A DNA stretch of 64,000 nucleotides. Source: Pedobacter chitinilyticus (GTDB taxonomy: Bacteria > Bacteroidota > Bacteroidia > Sphingobacteriales > Sphingobacteriaceae). The stretch spans positions 312,531-376,530 of the forward strand of contig NZ_QMHN01000004.1 in the NCBI RefSeq assembly GCF_003313385.1, written 5' to 3'. The number at the start of each line of letters is the position of its first letter. Positions within the stretch are counted from its first letter, which is position 1. The notes under the pieces were generated by a model. The model worked only from the letters and a program-made list of their open reading frames with translations. It made no database searches and was not told the origin of the DNA. Shown piece after piece: positions 1-8,473 of this stretch. The translations under genes were made by a program, and so were the position numbers.

Positions 1-983
1 ACGCTTCTGGTCGCAGGATCAGTTAAAGTATAATCTTTACCTTGATAACTGATCTCACCAATGTGTGTTACTGTAGCAGCGGTTCCTGCAGCAAAAGCTT
101 CAGTTAATCTTCCGTTTTCAATACCCTCAATAATTTCTTTTACTGAAAGTCTTCTTTCTTCTACTTCAATGCCATCAGCTTTTGCCAATTGAATAATGGT
201 ATCTCTGGTTACCCCGTCTAAAACCGTAGTTCTTACCGCTGGAGTTACTAGTTTACCATCAATAACAAACATTAAGTTCGCCGTTCCCGCTTCTTCGATA
301 AACTCGTGAGTTTGAGCATCAGTCCAAATTAATTGGTCGAAACCTTCTTTTCTGGCAACTTCAAATGGGTATAACGAACGAGCGTAGTTTCCTGCAGTTT
401 TTGCATAACCTACACCACCATCATCAGCTCTAGTAAATTCAGTTTCTACTTTAACTTTTAATGCTTTGCTGTAGTATTTTCCTGTTGGCGTAGTTAAAAT
501 TCCGAAGGTATAACTGTCAGATGGTCTAACCCCTAAGTAAGGGTCAGTAGCATACATTACAGGTCTAATGTAAAGGGCATAATCCTCTTGTGCAGGAACC
601 CACTTCTCATCAATATTAATTAGCGTAGCCATTCCCTGCATGAAAATTTCTTCAGGAACTTCGGCCATTGCCATTCTTTTTGCCGATTTATTGAAACGCA
701 GGAAGTTCTTGTCTGCTCTAAAAATGCTGATCTTTCCGTCAGGCAGTCGATAGGCTTTAATACCTTCGAAAATAGCCTGTCCGTAATGCAGGGCAGAAAT
801 GGCAGGGCTCATAGGGATTGGACCATAAGGAACTACTCTAGGATTTTTCCATTCACCATCCTGATAGTCGCACAAAAACATGTGATCGGTAAATACTTTA
901 CCGAATGGCAATTGCGAAAAATCAGTAACGGTAAGGCGAGTTTGCTCAACCTTTGTTACTTTGATGTCTAATGTTTCGGTCAT
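1..983 (-). CDS. ilvE: Branched-chain amino acid aminotransferase, 3' end cut by window edge
   Basis: PLP-dependent class IV aminotransferase that interconverts leucine, isoleucine and valine with their 2-oxo acids, using glutamate/2-oxoglutarate, in the cytosol. About 327 residues are present and the C-terminus lies beyond base 1. The N-terminal half holds the family block SALHYGQAIFEGIKAYR. The PLP lysine is Lys195, in YAKTAGNYARS. Further on come IWTDAQTHEFIEEAGTAN and TVLDGVTRDTI, both typical of the long (BCAT2-like) subgroup. The start is the ATG at 983-981. Neighbouring genes on the same strand are not obviously linked to it. Assignment to BCAT is firm; whether it works mainly in synthesis or breakdown cannot be told here. 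Confidence 0.95.
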   Translation of the reverse strand, partial: MTETLDIKVTKVEQTRLTVTDFSQLPFGKVFTDHMFLCDYQDGEWKNPRVVPYGPIPMSPAISALHYGQAIFEGIKAYRLPDGKISIFRADKNFLRFNKSAKRMAMAEVPEEIFMQGMATLINIDEKWVPAQEDYALYIRPVMYATDPYLGVRPSDSYTFGILTTPTGKYYSKALKVKVETEFTRADDGGVGYAKTAGNYARSLYPFEVARKEGFDQLIWTDAQTHEFIEEAGTANLMFVIDGKLVTPAVRTTVLDGVTRDTIIQLAKADGIEVEERRLSVKEIIEGIENGRLTEAFAAGTAATVTHIGEISYQGKDYTLTDPATRS

Positions 984-1017
984 TTTATAACATTTTTTTA
1001 AGATAGCTTTCAATAGG

Positions 1018-1073
1018 TCGTCATTTCGAACGAAACGTAGTATCGGAACCTTTTACTACCCTCGAAAATGACG
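1018..1073. repeat. Imperfect intergenic inverted repeat (REP-like)
   Basis: CGTCATTTCGA-type arm near 1018-1030 faces a complementary CTCGAAAATGACG arm at 1061-1073. It lies in the gap between ilvE and the TDO gene. The arms resemble the GTCATT-starting arms of other palindromes in this window (2274, 7403, 17390, 38639), which points to a dispersed family. Confidence 0.5.
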
Positions 1074-1148
1074 GTCGTTTTAGCGACCTCGTGTTTATTT
1101 GCTGCAAAAGTACTAAAAATCAAGTGTTTTTTAAGCCTTTACAAAGAT

Positions 1149-2114
1149 TTAATGTTTGTTTTTTAGTGTTTGCAGCACACTAAGTACCCATCCTTTTCCC
1201 CATTCTTCCGTCTGCTCATCCGTCCATAAAAACGGGTAGAAAATTCTTTTTTGAAAACGCGGAGGCAAGTACTTTTGCCAATTGGTTCCTCCCGTTGCGG
1301 CAATATCTACAGGATCTTTTTCGAGATACCTTACTGCCGATTTATAGTGGGATAAAGGCCACTCCACGTTGACATAAAGGTCTAGTTTGCGTAGTTCTTC
1401 TGCTAATTCGCTTACCTCTTCGCCTTTTGCTTCCAATTGTTTGTATAGTGAAGCAAAATTGCTGTGCTCTCTTTCTTTGGCCAATGCTAAAAACTGAGCT
1501 GCATATTTATTGATGAACTGTTTTAGGGTTAAAGTCTGTTTACCAGTGGCAAGCTCGGTGGCACCGAATTTCCAATAGATGTATTCGAATTTTTCTTCGA
1601 TGCTGGCTCCTGCGAGTGCTTCTCTCTTGCTTTTGTCTACCAACTGGGTAAAATCTGTGGCTGATATTTCAATCATGCGGTATTGCCCGCTTTGAAAACC
1701 ACTTGCAGGTAGTAGCGACATACGGAATTTTAAAAACTGTTCCTTTTCCATGCCATTCACCATCACTTCAAAAGAGGTAGTGAGTGCATTGAAATAAGCA
1801 TTTATCCTTTTTACACGCTCGGTGAAAAACTTCGCGGTTAAATTTTCATGCGTTGCAATTTGTTTGCACTCGTGTAACGATAGCTTGAAATAAAGCTCTG
1901 TTATCTGATGATACATGATGAAAATTTCCTCATCTGGGAAAGGTGTTTTTGGACTTTGCAAGCTCAACAAAGTATCCAAGTGAATGTAATCCCAATAGGT
2001 GAGGAAATCGGCGTATAAAAGGCCATCAAGGTACGAGACCATATCTTGTCCCATGGCTTCGTATTTTTCCTGAAGTAGGGCTAATTTTTCTTTAATCTGT
2101 GGAGTAAGTTCCAT
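1149..2114 (-). CDS. kynA: Tryptophan 2,3-dioxygenase
   Basis: Haem enzyme that opens the indole ring of L-tryptophan to N-formylkynurenine, the first step of the kynurenine pathway. The 321-residue protein has the TDO landmarks in order. WDYIHLDTLL (41-50) is followed by MYHQITELYFKL (67-78) with the presumed distal His69. SGFQSGQYRMIE (138-149) holds the substrate-carboxylate Arg146. The proximal haem-ligand candidate is His256 in EWPLSHYKSA, and ATGGTNW (273-279) is the mobile active-site loop. It is longer and more divergent than classical KynA (~280 aa), as usual in Bacteroidota. No other kynurenine gene is adjacent. The family call is firm; substrate is inferred from the family. Confidence 0.9.
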   Translation of the reverse strand: MELTPQIKEKLALLQEKYEAMGQDMVSYLDGLLYADFLTYWDYIHLDTLLSLQSPKTPFPDEEIFIMYHQITELYFKLSLHECKQIATHENLTAKFFTERVKRINAYFNALTTSFEVMVNGMEKEQFLKFRMSLLPASGFQSGQYRMIEISATDFTQLVDKSKREALAGASIEEKFEYIYWKFGATELATGKQTLTLKQFINKYAAQFLALAKEREHSNFASLYKQLEAKGEEVSELAEELRKLDLYVNVEWPLSHYKSAVRYLEKDPVDIAATGGTNWQKYLPPRFQKRIFYPFLWTDEQTEEWGKGWVLSVLQTLKNKH

Positions 2115-2273
2115 TTGTTTTATCTTAAAATAAAAGGGTTTGCTAATTGAAATTCCTCTAGCGTAAAAGGAGGAAAATAAAAGACAATAACTAGCTTGGC
2201 CTATCTATGATAAGAGTGAAATTGAAAATCTGTATCCACGATGAAGATAGCATGGGACTATTTTTAGGCGTTT

Positions 2274-2344
2274 TGTCATTCAGAGCGCAGCGAAGAATCC
2301 CTTTTGGGTTGTATTTGAAATTCTTCGCTACGCTCTGAATGACA
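2274..2344. repeat. Long intergenic inverted repeat
   Basis: Arms at 2274-2298 and 2320-2344 pair over about 25 bp, beginning TGTCATTCAGAGCG, with one or two mismatches and a ~21-nt loop. It sits between TDO and the HAD-SerA gene, downstream of TDO stop-to-start space. The arm type (GTCATTCAGAGCG...GAAGAAT) is the kind widely scattered in Bacteroidota intergenic DNA. It could act as a terminator or mRNA stabiliser, but it lacks a T tract. Confidence 0.7.
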
Positions 2345-2374
2345 GTGCCGATTGTTAAATAACGCTAATCAAAT

Positions 2375-3673
2375 TTAATACAATACCCTAAATTTTATGG
2401 TATGTTCAATTTTCTTCAATGATTTGAACAATTGCTTATCGTACTGGGCGTTAATATCGGTAATGGCATAGCCGATGGTGCTATTGGTCATTAAGAACTG
2501 CCCTACAATATTAATGTCATGTTTTGCAAAAATGGTGTTGATTTTTGCCATGATACCTGGTACGTTTTTATGGATATGGATTAATCGGTGCGATTTATCA
2601 ATAGCTGGCAGTTGTAAATTAGGGAAATTGCAGCTTAAATATGTGGTGCCCTTATTCATGAAGTCGGCTACACGTTTAGGTATAAACAGCGAGTTTCTTG
2701 GATTTGCTTTAGCATCATCAAAAACAACAATGCCCATTTCATTGCAAATTTGTAGCGATAACTTGTTTCTGGCATTTCCCAAATAGCCAATGGTTTTAAG
2801 CTTGACCGCTCTTTTCAACTTTTCTTCTTCAATTTTTTCGCCATTGGCTAAAATCAACATTCCTACGTCAGCCACATATTTCTCTTCAAATTCAGTTTTA
2901 TGGCGAATAGAGAAACCATCCTTTTTAAGGAAGTTAATCGTGTCGGCAGGAACATCGCCTATTACCAGGCATAAGATTCTGTTCTTAGGGTATGATATCG
3001 CCCTTGGCAAATTATTTACATACAAAAACTCGTCGAAACTTGGGGTAACGTGGTCGGCTTTAGTGACAATGCTTTCTCTGGCGATATTCTCCGTAAAGGC
3101 ATAGAATTTTTTGATCAAACCACTTTCGCGAAGTTGAAAATCAGAATAGCCATCGCCAATACCATATAAATCGCCCTGCAAGTTCAATTGCTGCATCAGT
3201 TTTACTTTACCACCTTCTTCGCTTAGCGGATTGGCATGGTCATAATCTATAATTTTACCATCACCTGTAGTAACAAAGGTATTGGCATAAATATTTTCTT
3301 TTTTGATATGGTATTGACTTACTACTGGTGTAATAAATTCCTTAAAACCACCAGAAACAATCAGTACTTCATCCGCATGTTTTTTAAAGAAATCCGCATT
3401 GCGAGAAAAAGATTTTGATACTTTCTTTTTTAAATGCTTGATGAGTTTTTGCAGGTGTTCTTCATTGGCTTCGAGCAGTTTTACACGTTGGGCCAAGCTT
3501 TCTGAAAACGACAGTTTACCTTCCATGGCTAAATTGGTGTAGTCCTCTATCTTTTGGTAGATGGCTTCACGCTCGGGATGCTTGGCTAAGGAAATACGGG
3601 CTAGTTCGTCTAAGGCTTCAACTTGGGTAAATGTGCTGTCAAAATCAATGATGTAAAAGTTCTGCTGTTTCAT
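2375..3673 (-). CDS. Phosphoserine phosphatase-like HAD domain fused to a NAD-domain-less SerA (ACT) module
   Basis: 432 residues in two parts. Residues 1-~215 are a HAD-IB phosphatase of the SerB type: motif I DFDST (10-14), motif II IVSGG (~105-109), the lysine of motif III in GGKVKL, and motif IV GDGYSDFQL. This predicts hydrolysis of O-phosphoserine to serine. From ~228 on it resembles phosphoglycerate dehydrogenase. A stretch like the SerA substrate-binding half (ending IVVFDDAKANPRN) is followed directly by a SerA-like tail (CNFPNLQLP, then RLIHIHKNVPGIMAKIN and a full ACT domain ending RVLY). The ~180-residue NAD-binding Rossmann domain expected between them is absent. ACT domains of SerA bind serine, so feedback control of the phosphatase is a reasonable inference. 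It lies 7 nt downstream of the SDR gene on the same strand. Reaction is family-based, not proven. Confidence 0.82.
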   Translation of the reverse strand: MKQQNFYIIDFDSTFTQVEALDELARISLAKHPEREAIYQKIEDYTNLAMEGKLSFSESLAQRVKLLEANEEHLQKLIKHLKKKVSKSFSRNADFFKKHADEVLIVSGGFKEFITPVVSQYHIKKENIYANTFVTTGDGKIIDYDHANPLSEEGGKVKLMQQLNLQGDLYGIGDGYSDFQLRESGLIKKFYAFTENIARESIVTKADHVTPSFDEFLYVNNLPRAISYPKNRILCLVIGDVPADTINFLKKDGFSIRHKTEFEEKYVADVGMLILANGEKIEEEKLKRAVKLKTIGYLGNARNKLSLQICNEMGIVVFDDAKANPRNSLFIPKRVADFMNKGTTYLSCNFPNLQLPAIDKSHRLIHIHKNVPGIMAKINTIFAKHDINIVGQFLMTNSTIGYAITDINAQYDKQLFKSLKKIEHTIKFRVLY

Positions 3674-3680
3674 CTGGAGT

Positions 3681-4643
3681 TTATTTCAAGGCATTGCATA
3701 CTTCTGCAATACTTTGGTCTAGGGATTTAAATTCGAAGTTTAGGGTGTCTTTTATTTTTTGGTTGCTATAATAACTGAGGTTAAAGCTGCTGCGGGCGGC
3801 ATCTTTGGTGAGGTCGGGAGCTTTGCCAGTGAAAATGGAAGCCAGTTTGGCTGCTCTCCAAGCAATGCCCAACATCCAAGGTTTTGCTGCTATAGCTGGT
3901 GCTTTAATGCCAAAGCCCTGAGCAATTTGAGCAAAAAAATCTTTGTAATGCAGGTTGTCGGCACTTAAAGTAAATCGTTCAGCGGTAATTTCACTATTCA
4001 TTAGCAAAATCATGGCTTTGGCCACATCTTCTACATCTACAATGCCCGTGGCACCATCGGTGTAAAACTTTAGGCCATCTTTTACCAATTTAAAAATTGC
4101 GCCACTACCGTTGTAGCCCGCATTTTTGCCAATTATTACGGCTGGATTTACAATCACGGCATCCAACCCTTCGGCTACGCCACGCCAAACTTCCATTTCG
4201 CCTTCATATTTTGAAATGGCATAGTTGTGCGCTTTGGCATCATATTCCCAAAAATGCTTTTCGGTAATGAGCTGTCCTTCCTTGGCAATGCCCAAAGCTG
4301 CAATGGAACTTACGTGCAATAAACGCACATTATTTTCCATACAAAGGTTAACAATATTGGCTGTACCTTCAATATTGATCTTAAATAGCTGTGTTTTATC
4401 TTTAGGATTAAATGATACAGTTGCTGCACAATGATAAACATGGGTAATACCCTCAAAGGCATCGGCAAGGCTTTCGGTCTCATTCACATCGGCCAAATGC
4501 CATGTTAGCAATGGGTTGTTTTGTAGCAAGGCAGGAACGGTAGAACTGGCTCTTTTGATTGCTCGTACCGCTATATTGCTGTCGGTAAGCTGCTTCACCA
4601 ATTCTGCTCCTAAAAAACCCGTAGCGCCTGTAACAAGTATCAT
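3681..4643 (-). CDS. Extended SDR NAD(P)-dependent epimerase/reductase
   Basis: 320 residues with an N-terminal Rossmann motif GATGFLG (6-12) and the catalytic set Ser112/Ser113, Tyr141 and Lys145 (YAISK). The downstream NPAVIIGKN block is typical of dihydroflavonol-4-reductase-like extended SDRs in bacteria. It would oxidise or reduce a hydroxyl/keto group on an unknown substrate in the cytosol. The gene ends 7 nt before the HAD-SerA gene starts on the same strand, so the two are probably co-transcribed. No substrate can be read from the sequence; sugar-nucleotide or aldehyde reduction are both possible. Confidence 0.85.
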   Translation of the reverse strand: MILVTGATGFLGAELVKQLTDSNIAVRAIKRASSTVPALLQNNPLLTWHLADVNETESLADAFEGITHVYHCAATVSFNPKDKTQLFKINIEGTANIVNLCMENNVRLLHVSSIAALGIAKEGQLITEKHFWEYDAKAHNYAISKYEGEMEVWRGVAEGLDAVIVNPAVIIGKNAGYNGSGAIFKLVKDGLKFYTDGATGIVDVEDVAKAMILLMNSEITAERFTLSADNLHYKDFFAQIAQGFGIKAPAIAAKPWMLGIAWRAAKLASIFTGKAPDLTKDAARSSFNLSYYSNQKIKDTLNFEFKSLDQSIAEVCNALK

Positions 4644-4772
4644 TTCATTTTTTTAAGGATGTTAGAGCCTGCTTTTTAGCGAAACAAGGGATATTTAAAA
4701 CATAATTTTAAACAGGCTCTTAATATATGCGCCCAAAAATAGATATTTGGGGGCAAACATTTAAATAGCTTT

Positions 4773-5954
4773 ATGACTTTGTCTGATTTTTTTTCTCCAA
4801 TAGACCCAGAAAAATTTACGCCTAAGAAAGGTTTCTTAACCAGTCAGTTGGGGATGAAGGTAGAATTTTTTACCGACACTTTTCCAGAATTGGAAGAAGG
4901 CAAGTACGATTTAGCCATTTTGGGAGTAAAAGACGATAGGGGAGCAGTACACAACAACGGCTGTTCTTTAGCGCCAGATTATTTCCGCGAACAATTTTAC
5001 CTGCTTAACGAGGGACAGGTAAATACCAAAATAGTAGACCTGGGGAACATTGTTGCTGGACAAGAAATTTCGGATACTTATTTCGCTCTAAAAACGGTAG
5101 TTGCCGAATTGGTAAAGTTGAATATTGTGCCTATTGTTATTGGTGGAGGGCAAGATTTGACCTATGCGCAATATATGGGATACGAGCATTTAGAGCAAAA
5201 AGTTGATTTATTGGTGGTAGATAATCGTTTTGATATTGATGAAGATGATTCGGAAGGTGTGGCTACCACTTCACAAAGCTATTTAAGTAAGATTTTCCTA
5301 CATCAGCCCAATTATCTGTTCAATTATAGTAACATGGGCTATCAAACTTATTTTGTAAGTCAGGATAGCCTGCGTGTAATGGATAAACTTTATTTTGATG
5401 TACACCGTTTGGGAGAATTCGTCTCAGATCTTTCTGTTTCTGAGCCTGTCATTCGTAACGCCAATATGGTAAGTTTTGATATGGGAGCTATTCGTTCCAG
5501 CGATGCTTGTGGGAATATGAACATGGTGCCCAATGGCTTTTATGGCGAGGATGCTTGTCGCATTGCGAGATATGCGGGAATGAGCGATAAACTGACTTCT
5601 ATTGGTTTTTACGAATTTAATCCAGCTTTTGATAAAGGAAGTCAAACGGCCATGTTGCTTTCGCAGATGGTGTGGTATTTTGTAGATGGATATTATGCCA
5701 GAAAAAAAGATTTTCCATTAACTCCGAAATCTCAATACATTATTTACCGGGCAACGGTGAATGATGGCGCTACTGAAGTAAACTTTGTAAAAAGTAAAAA
5801 GTCAGATCGTTGGTGGATGCAGGTGCCTTACCCAGCAAATGGCTCTAAAAACGAACGTTTTCACTTAGTGCCTTGTCGTTATGACGATTATAACACGGCT
5901 GTTAAAGGCGAAATGCCCGACCTGTGGTGGCGTACTTATCAAAAACTCATTTAA
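4773..5954 (+). CDS. Arginase/formiminoglutamase-fold protein with degenerate metal site
   Basis: 393 residues with a ureohydrolase-like core. The three metal-binding segments of the arginase family are recognisable but altered. GGGQDLT (124-130) stands where GGGHDxx is expected, so His is replaced by Gln127. DNRFD (150-154) replaces DAHxD, so His is replaced by Arg152. SFDMGA (234-239) replaces SxDxDx, so Asp is replaced by Gly238. Three of six usual Mn ligands are therefore missing, which argues against ordinary arginase, agmatinase or HutG chemistry. Residues 330-390 form an extra C-terminal segment rich in Trp and Tyr. Proteins like this are commonly labelled formimidoylglutamase in Bacteroidota; no histidine-degradation genes lie nearby. 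True function unknown. Confidence 0.75.
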   Translation: MTLSDFFSPIDPEKFTPKKGFLTSQLGMKVEFFTDTFPELEEGKYDLAILGVKDDRGAVHNNGCSLAPDYFREQFYLLNEGQVNTKIVDLGNIVAGQEISDTYFALKTVVAELVKLNIVPIVIGGGQDLTYAQYMGYEHLEQKVDLLVVDNRFDIDEDDSEGVATTSQSYLSKIFLHQPNYLFNYSNMGYQTYFVSQDSLRVMDKLYFDVHRLGEFVSDLSVSEPVIRNANMVSFDMGAIRSSDACGNMNMVPNGFYGEDACRIARYAGMSDKLTSIGFYEFNPAFDKGSQTAMLLSQMVWYFVDGYYARKKDFPLTPKSQYIIYRATVNDGATEVNFVKSKKSDRWWMQVPYPANGSKNERFHLVPCRYDDYNTAVKGEMPDLWWRTYQKLI

Positions 5955-6055
5955 GAATATCAAAGAACTACTAGATATTCGTATATTTGAGTAACAACTT
6001 ATTATACTAAACGGAATAGGTTCTTTTGAACTTTATATCACTAACACTTTAAACA

Positions 6056-7207
6056 ATGAAAAAAATAATTCTTTCTGCCTTATTGCTTGCTCCTGTGGCA
6101 TTAATGGCTCAATCAGATTTTACCTTAAAGGGGACAACAAAATCCGTAGCCAATGGCAATAAAGTATACTTGGTATACGCTGAAAATGGCCAGAGATTAA
6201 CGGATTCTGCTATTGTAAGTAATGGTTCTTTTGAATTCAAAGGAAAAGTTACTGCGCCAGTAATGGGTAATTTGTTCAATAATGTAAATCCATATAAAAA
6301 AGGTGCTAATACCCGTAATATGGACTATACAGCATTGTATATCGAACCAGGAAACATCACCATTAACAGTGCCGATAGCTTGAAATCGGGCGTAGCTGGT
6401 GGTACTCAAGTAAATATTGACAATGCAAAATTGAATGCTTTGTTGAAGCCTTTCACCGAAAAAGAGAAAGCATTGAACGACGAATATTCGAAATTTACCA
6501 AAGAGCAAAAAGAGGATGAGGCTTTTATGGATGCTTTTATGGAGAAATACAATGCCGTTAGAGACCAAAAGACCCCTGTTTATTTAGGCTTCGTTAAAAA
6601 CAATCCAAAATCATATATCAGTATGGTTCAATTGGCTTCTCTAGCTTCAAATGATAAAGTAGTTGGTGAAGTAGAGAAACTATATGCAGCGCTTTCACCA
6701 GAATTAAAAGCCACTAAAACAGGGCAAAACATTCCTAAAACGATCGATGCCACTAAGAAAACTGCAGTTGGTGTAGCGGCAATGGATTTTACACAAAATG
6801 ATCCTAATGGTAAAGCTGTAAAATTATCAGACTTTAAAGGTAAATATGTGCTGATTGATTTCTGGGCATCTTGGTGTGGTCCTTGCCGTAATGAAAATCC
6901 TAATGTAGTGGAGGCTTTTAATAAGTTCAAAGATAAAAACTTTACGATCCTAGGTGTTTCTTTGGATGGTGGTAATACTAGAACAACTAAAGAGCAATGG
7001 TTAAAAGCAGTGGAAGATGACAAGCTGGCTTGGACACAAGTATCAGACATGCAAGGCTGGAACAACGAGGTTTCTACTGCTTGGGGAATCAGAAGTATCC
7101 CTGCTAACTTTTTAGTTGATCCAAACGGTAAAATTGTTGCAAAAGACTTAAGAGGTGGTGCATTGCATAAAAAACTTGCAGAGCTTTTAGACAAAAAAAC
7201 AAAATAA
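6056..7207 (+). CDS. TlpA-like periplasmic thiol:disulfide protein with N-terminal DUF4369
   Basis: 383 residues. The N-terminus is a signal peptide (KKIILSALLLAPVALMAQ) with cleavage predicted after ~19. Residues ~22-120 look like the DUF4369 beta domain (a TLKGTTKSV start and a YIEPGNI strand), then a helical linker follows to ~235. The C-terminal ~145 residues are an AhpC/TSA-TlpA thioredoxin fold with active site WCGPC at 273-277 and the cis-proline segment SIPANF. It is expected to act on disulfides of exported proteins. It stands alone between the arginase-like gene (102 nt upstream) and a terminator 26 nt downstream. Partner unknown. Confidence 0.9.
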   Translation: MKKIILSALLLAPVALMAQSDFTLKGTTKSVANGNKVYLVYAENGQRLTDSAIVSNGSFEFKGKVTAPVMGNLFNNVNPYKKGANTRNMDYTALYIEPGNITINSADSLKSGVAGGTQVNIDNAKLNALLKPFTEKEKALNDEYSKFTKEQKEDEAFMDAFMEKYNAVRDQKTPVYLGFVKNNPKSYISMVQLASLASNDKVVGEVEKLYAALSPELKATKTGQNIPKTIDATKKTAVGVAAMDFTQNDPNGKAVKLSDFKGKYVLIDFWASWCGPCRNENPNVVEAFNKFKDKNFTILGVSLDGGNTRTTKEQWLKAVEDDKLAWTQVSDMQGWNNEVSTAWGIRSIPANFLVDPNGKIVAKDLRGGALHKKLAELLDKKTK

Positions 7208-7232
7208 AATCTTTCGAAAGATTTCAATAAAT

Positions 7233-7265
7233 GGGCTTCTACTTAAAGGTGGAAGCCCTTTTTTT
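7233..7265 (+). terminator. Rho-independent terminator after the TlpA-like gene
   Basis: GGGCTTC (7233-7239) pairs with GAAGCCC (7252-7258) and is followed by a run of seven T. It starts 26 nt past the stop codon at 7207. Confidence 0.85.
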
Positions 7266-7524
7266 ATGATAACGTAATGCCGCTTTTAAAACAGTGTGGT
7301 TAAATTGATAATCTTGGTTCTCTTATAAAGTATAGTGAGAATGCTTCTCCGAATTGTCGGAGCTAGCTGTCGTTTCTTCTCGCAAAGGACTAAGAAGAGA
7401 GCGTCATTGCGAAGCATGAAGCAATCTTAATGCAGAATGTATGTTATTCTTACTAAGTATAGTTGATATTCAGTGATATGATAATCCAGTTGCTCAGTTG
7501 CTCTTGGAGTTTAGCAGCAGGTGT
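7266..7524. other. Gene-free stretch with one isolated REP-like arm
   Basis: No gene is visible. At 7403-7426 there is a GTCATTGCGAAGCATGAAGC type sequence ending CAATC. It matches one arm of the perfect palindrome at 38639-38710 but has no facing arm nearby. It may be a decayed copy of that repeat. Confidence 0.5.
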
Positions 7525-8286
7525 TTATATGATGATTCCCAACGCAACGAAAACTACTCCTACAAAAGAGATAAGGAATGCTGGCTTGCCAAATAGAAGA
7601 CCAAGAACCACCCCTGCAATAATTAGGAAAACGCCAATCCAGATGTAGCTGGTCGCATTTGTTTGTTCGTCAGGAGAAAGCTGTGGAGTGTCTTTGTTGC
7701 TCTCTGTTTTTACTAAAGCATCTTCTTTGCTGGGTGCTACAGTTGTTTCTGCTTTATTGCTTGGCAAAGCCGCTCTGGTAATGGGTGCTGGTGTTGCAAT
7801 TTCTTTTTCGGGCTTTGCTTGTTCCTTTACAACTTTAGTAGTAGGTTTCGCTTTGGCAATTACTTCCTCTTTTTTTACTGGAGGGGTGGCAACAGGTTTG
7901 GGTGTAGGATTGGGCTTAACTATCGCTTTGGCTACAGTGTTTTCTTTTGTTGCAACCTTGCTTCTCAGTTTTGCGGTATTGGTTGCTTTTGGATTTGCTG
8001 CAATAGCTTTTTCTGGCCGAGATTTGGTAGGGACCGCAGTTTTTGCTTTTGCAGTAGTGTAAGCGCTTTTTTTGCTAGATGTGGCTTTAGGCTTACTGTT
8101 TACGGTAGTGGGCATGTTGTCTGCAGGCAATTGCACCACCTCTTTTTGAGGAGTAATTTCTTTGGCGGTAACTACTACGGTAACTCTTTTAGGTTGTTCT
8201 TGCTGCGAAAAACCTAAAAAAGGGAGCATGAGCATTCCCATTAAGAGGAAAGCGAAATAAAATGGTTTATTTAGGTTGTTGCTCAA
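7525..8286 (-). CDS. Exported low-complexity Lys/Ala/Thr/Pro-rich protein with C-terminal membrane segments
   Basis: 253 residues of unknown function. Residues ~8-28 form a signal peptide or membrane anchor (FYFAFLLMGMLMLPFLGFS). Residues ~35-205 are a repetitive, highly basic K/A/T/P-rich region, probably disordered. Two hydrophobic stretches close the protein (YIWIGVFLIIAGVVLGLLFG and AFLISFVGVVFVALGIII). The long disordered periplasmic stretch recalls spacer regions of envelope proteins, but no domain is recognisable. Overlapping open frames on the plus strand are low-complexity shadows. Only weak similarity across species should be expected, given the composition. Confidence 0.65.
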   Translation of the reverse strand: MSNNLNKPFYFAFLLMGMLMLPFLGFSQQEQPKRVTVVVTAKEITPQKEVVQLPADNMPTTVNSKPKATSSKKSAYTTAKAKTAVPTKSRPEKAIAANPKATNTAKLRSKVATKENTVAKAIVKPNPTPKPVATPPVKKEEVIAKAKPTTKVVKEQAKPEKEIATPAPITRAALPSNKAETTVAPSKEDALVKTESNKDTPQLSPDEQTNATSYIWIGVFLIIAGVVLGLLFGKPAFLISFVGVVFVALGIII

Positions 8287-8354
8287 GCTACAGTTATATT
8301 GTTCTGTTTTGTAACAAAAAAATGTGCCAATTAGCCAGATAGGTAGCTGCAGAT

Positions 8355-8398
8355 AAAAAAATCCCGACCAGCGCTACCGCGATAGAACTAATCGGGAT
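8355..8398 (-). terminator. Terminator downstream of purD
   Basis: Read on the minus strand, ATCCCGA (8398-8392) pairs with TCGGGAT (8367-8361), with a ~24-nt loop that can itself fold, and is followed by a run of T (AAAAAA on the plus strand at 8355-8360). It lies ~75 nt past the purD stop. Confidence 0.75.
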
Positions 8399-8473
8399 GT
8401 GGATAATCGCACCTTGTAACTACAAGTTTACGAAAAATGTTGATAAGTGAGAAATTTTTACCTCAAATTGAGA

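Noticed and set aside
6628..7227. 199-codon minus frame inside the TlpA-like gene
   Set aside because: Shadow of a well-supported gene; no domain or promoter.
7688..8217. Two plus-strand frames opposite the low-complexity gene
   Set aside because: Hydrophobic/Cys-Phe-rich translations are mirror images of the K/A/T/P-rich codons; no start signals.
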